Source of the DNA: Kribbella solani
GTDB taxonomy: Bacteria; Actinomycetota; Actinomycetes; Propionibacteriales; Kribbellaceae
Direction of reading: 5' to 3'
NCBI RefSeq assembly: GCF_014205295.1
Contig: NZ_JACHNF010000001.1
Span: forward strand, 3,534,001-3,598,000
Length of the DNA stretch: 64,000 nt
Shown: in pieces, positions 62,115 through 64,000 of the stretch
Layout of the letters: every line of letters starts with the position of its first letter
How positions within the stretch are numbered: the stretch's first letter is position 1
Program-made: the position numbers and the translations under genes
Notes under the pieces: generated by a model
The model's database searches: none
Seen by the model: the letters and a program-made list of their open reading frames with translations, nothing else
Told to the model about the DNA's origin: nothing

Positions 62115-62726
62115 TCAGGCGCCAGTGTCTTGTTCGAGGGTGGTGAGGTAGCCGACCAGGGCCTGGTTGAGCTCGGTGATCCAGCGTTCGCGCTGGGCGG
62201 CGGGCGTGGAGACGATGGTGCCGAGCAGCGCGGCGAAGATCTGGGTGGCTACCGCCGCGGTGGTCTCCAGGCGGTCGGCCGGCAGGTCGGGGTAGCGGGC
62301 GGCCAGGACGTTCGAGACCCGGCCGGTGACGGCCTGCTGGAGGGCGCGGGTCGGTGCGCTCAGCTTGTCCGGGAGGTCGCCGCTGCCGAACAAGGCCTTG
62401 AATCCCGGGTTCTCCAGGTTCACCTCGACCATCGGGCGGATCATCCGGTCGACCAGTTCGGGCAGCGGTAGCCGCGCCGTACCGGGGTCGAAGGCCTTGT
62501 CGTGCGCGGCCGTCAGCTCGCTGCGATAGCGCTCCGCGAGGGCCTCGGCCATGGCCTCCTTGTTCGCGAAGAACTGGTACAGGGTGCCCGGTGAAACGCC
62601 TGCCTGGCGAGCGATCGCGTTGGTCGTGGCCTTCGCGTACCCCGTCTCGGCGAACACCACGGCTGCCGCGTCCAGCAACTGCACCATCCGCCGCTGGCCG
62701 CGCGCCTGGCGACGTGGCTCGTCCAT
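62115..62726 (-). CDS. TetR-family transcriptional repressor
   Basis: 203 residues from ATG 62726 (MDEPRRQARGQRR), with GGGAGGG upstream. Helix-turn-helix: LLDAAAVVFAETGYAKATTN, then AIARQAGVSPGTLYQFFANK EA, the standard TetR DNA-binding domain. The C-terminal ligand-binding part (VDRMIRPMVEVNLENPGFKA and later) is not recognised further. Divergent from the MMPL exporter gene, with two palindromes in the shared region, so it probably represses the exporter until an inducer binds. It converges with the response regulator gene (6 bases apart). Confidence 0.93.
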   Translation of the reverse strand: MDEPRRQARGQRRMVQLLDAAAVVFAETGYAKATTNAIARQAGVSPGTLYQFFANKEAMAEALAERYRSELTAAHDKAFDPGTARLPLPELVDRMIRPMVEVNLENPGFKALFGSGDLPDKLSAPTRALQQAVTGRVSNVLAARYPDLPADRLETTAAVATQIFAALLGTIVSTPAAQRERWITELNQALVGYLTTLEQDTGA

Positions 62727-62736
62727 GACCCTCCCG

Positions 62737-62766
62737 TTGACAAATACGAGCAATTACTCGTATTTT
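62737..62766 (+). promoter_or_regulatory. Promoter of the MMPL exporter gene
   Basis: TTGACA at 62737-62742 and TATTTT at 62761-62766, separated by 18 bases, make a good sigma-70-type promoter reading towards the MMPL gene. Operator 1 fills the spacer. Confidence 0.65.
62743..62764. promoter_or_regulatory. Palindromic operator 1 (TetR site)
   Basis: Perfect 8-base arms AATACGAG and CTCGTATT around a CAATTA centre. It lies exactly between the -35 and -10 boxes, so a bound TetR dimer would block polymerase. Confidence 0.75.
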
Positions 62767-62771
62767 CATAT

Positions 62772-62787
62772 GCGAGTAACTGCTCGC
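62772..62787. promoter_or_regulatory. Palindromic operator 2 (TetR site)
   Basis: GCGAG-TAACTG-CTCGC, the same CGAG/CTCG core and 6-base centre as operator 1, with centres 26 bases apart. It overlaps the expected transcription start. Confidence 0.7.
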
Positions 62788-62826
62788 GTTTCGACATCCT
62801 ACCCCCGCCGGCCCCGGAGGTCCGTC

Positions 62827-64000
62827 ATGCCTGAAACCACCTCGCCGCGCACCGGTCTGCTCACGCGCGTCGGCCGGCTGACCGCACGACGCCGGCGGAC
62901 CGTCGCAGCACTCTCGCTCGTACTGACCGCGCTCCTGCTCGCCGCCGCTGCCGGCGCCCTCGGCTCCTTGTCGTTGTCCCGGATCGCCGACCCCGGCTCC
63001 GAGTCGGATCGCGCGCGGGACGTGCTGGCCGAGCAGTTCCACACCGGGCCGCCCAACCTCGCGTACCTCGTGACGGCGACCGCGGGAACCGTCGACGATC
63101 CCGCCGTACGCACCGCCGGCGTTGGACTCACCAACGAGATCGCGCGGCAGGCAGGCGTCGCCGAGGCAGCGTCGTACTGGTCCCGCGGGGACAGCCCGGC
63201 GCTGCGCAGCAAGGACTCCCGGCAGGCGCTCATTCTGGTCCGCGTACCCGGCGACGTGAACGCGGCGAGGCAACGGGTCGGCGAGCTCGCCGAGCGATAC
63301 GCCGGATCGCGGGCCGGGATCACGGTCCAGGCCGGCGGTCAGGACGAGGTGTTCCGCGAGATCGGCGCCCAGGCCCGCGCGGACTTCCTGCAGGCGGAAG
63401 CGATCGTGCTCCCGCTGGTGCTGCTGCTCCTGATCATCATCTATCGCCGGGTTTCGCTCGCGCTGGTGACGCTCGGCGTCGGGATCTTCGCCGTCGGCGG
63501 CGCACTGGCCGGGCTGCGGTTCATCGCGGCGTTCACGGAGGTCTCGACGTTCGCCGCCAACCTCGCGCTGGTGATGGGCCTCGCGCTCGGCGTGGACTAC
63601 TGCCTGTTCGTGATCGCCCGGTTCCGCGAGGAAATGGCGGCCGGCGCGGAAGTCGCGGACGCCGTGGTCGCCGCCGTCGGTACGGCCGGGCGCACGGTCT
63701 TCTTCAGCGGACTGACGGTCGCGGTGTCGCTCCTGGCCCTACTGCTGTTCCCGTTGTCGTTCCTCCGCTCGTTCGGGTACGCGGGGGTCCTCGTCGTCAC
63801 GTTCGCGCTGCTCGGCGCGCTGGTGATCCTCCCGGCAACGCTCGCGCTGCTCGGCCGGCGAGCCGTGCGACCGGTGGCCCAGCAGCCGGCCGGCTCCGGG
63901 CGTTGGGCCGCCCTCGCGACAGCCGTGATGCGCCGGCCGATCCGTATCGGTGGCGCCGTCCTCGCCCTGATTCTGTTGCTCTCGGCACCTGCTTTGGGGC
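62827..64000 (+). CDS. MMPL-family (RND-like) exporter, 3' part beyond window
   Basis: 391 codons visible from ATG 62827, with GGAGG seven bases upstream. N-terminal helix (RRTVAALSLVLTALLLAAA), a ~150-residue extracytoplasmic loop (FHTGPPNLAYLVTATAG and on), then a helix bundle with IVLPLVLLLLIIIYRR, LALVMGLALGVDYCLFVIAR and FFSGLTVAVSLLALLLFP. The GVDYCLFVIARFREE motif is the MMPL/SSD signature, with the membrane Asp of the proton relay in the G-x-D-Y site. It exports lipids, siderophores or drugs using proton motive force. Controlled by the TetR gene upstream. Confidence 0.9.
   Translation, partial: MPETTSPRTGLLTRVGRLTARRRRTVAALSLVLTALLLAAAAGALGSLSLSRIADPGSESDRARDVLAEQFHTGPPNLAYLVTATAGTVDDPAVRTAGVGLTNEIARQAGVAEAASYWSRGDSPALRSKDSRQALILVRVPGDVNAARQRVGELAERYAGSRAGITVQAGGQDEVFREIGAQARADFLQAEAIVLPLVLLLLIIIYRRVSLALVTLGVGIFAVGGALAGLRFIAAFTEVSTFAANLALVMGLALGVDYCLFVIARFREEMAAGAEVADAVVAAVGTAGRTVFFSGLTVAVSLLALLLFPLSFLRSFGYAGVLVVTFALLGALVILPATLALLGRRAVRPVAQQPAGSGRWAALATAVMRRPIRIGGAVLALILLLSAPALG

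Noticed and set aside
1-64000. CRISPR array
   Set aside because: No series of regularly spaced repeats was seen. The only tandem repeats are the two 35-bp units near 51.3 kb and the short repeats near 22.2 kb.

Overview
The window is high-GC DNA with actinobacterial codon use and many GTG/TTG starts. It carries an actinobacterial-type conjugation module, a terpene cyclase/P450 pair, a SigE-type sigma factor and an MMPL exporter. A Kribbella-like or other Propionibacteriales/Streptomyces-like soil actinomycete is the best guess. That is inference from gene content and style; there is no rRNA or other marker gene here.

Bases 1-14,310 hold one long minus-strand operon of an integrative conjugative element. 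In transcription order it encodes an ArdC-like anti-restriction protein, a small unknown, three tandem DnaG/TOPRIM-type primase paralogues (only the last keeps the metal-binding residues), a helical unknown, a VirB8-like membrane protein, a secreted CHAP/NlpC-type wall hydrolase, a VirB2-like small membrane protein, a VirB6-like protein, an SCO6880-type protein, a VirB4 ATPase, a VirD4/TraD coupling protein, a 130-residue unknown and a multi-pass membrane protein cut by the window edge. No relaxase is seen.

Bases 14.5-25.5 kb are an accessory, partly decayed zone. A zinc-finger/HTH/dsRNA-binding-fold protein is divergent from a large SNF2 helicase, with a palindrome between them. Next come relics of cysC, cysD, a PHP-domain gene and a UvrD-like helicase, three small unknown genes, and an IS30 copy with both inverted repeats but a frameshifted transposase.

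Bases 26.0-37 kb are visibly less GC-rich in places and hold a three-gene ABC-2 exporter, an IS701-like relic, and a minus-strand metabolic group: APH-like kinase, NDK-fold protein, HAD hydrolase, isopenicillin-N-synthase-like oxygenase, urease alpha and a fused urease gamma/beta. No urease accessory genes are present. Bases 37-42.1 kb contain a truncated gene junction, two frameshifted genes (one DUF3644-like), a 3' fragment of tRNA-Lys(CUU) that looks like an attachment site, a terminator and a tyrosine-integrase relic.

From 42.4 kb the region looks more like resident chromosome. It has a terpene operon (P450, class I cyclase, prenyl diphosphate synthase), a HEPN protein, a NUDIX hydrolase divergent from an APH-like kinase, an in-frame relic of the same conjugation genes seen at 1-3 kb, a DeoR relic, lipoproteins, a cupin, a SigE-type sigma factor with its membrane partner, an asparagine-synthase-like protein with an Ala/Lys/Pro-rich insert, and a secreted tripeptidyl-aminopeptidase-like hydrolase. 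A MacB-type efflux operon lies beside a divergent histidine kinase/response regulator pair, and a TetR repressor is divergent from an MMPL exporter, with two palindromic operators on the exporter promoter.

Single-base frameshifts are frequent between 19 and 42 kb. Some may be assembly errors rather than biology.
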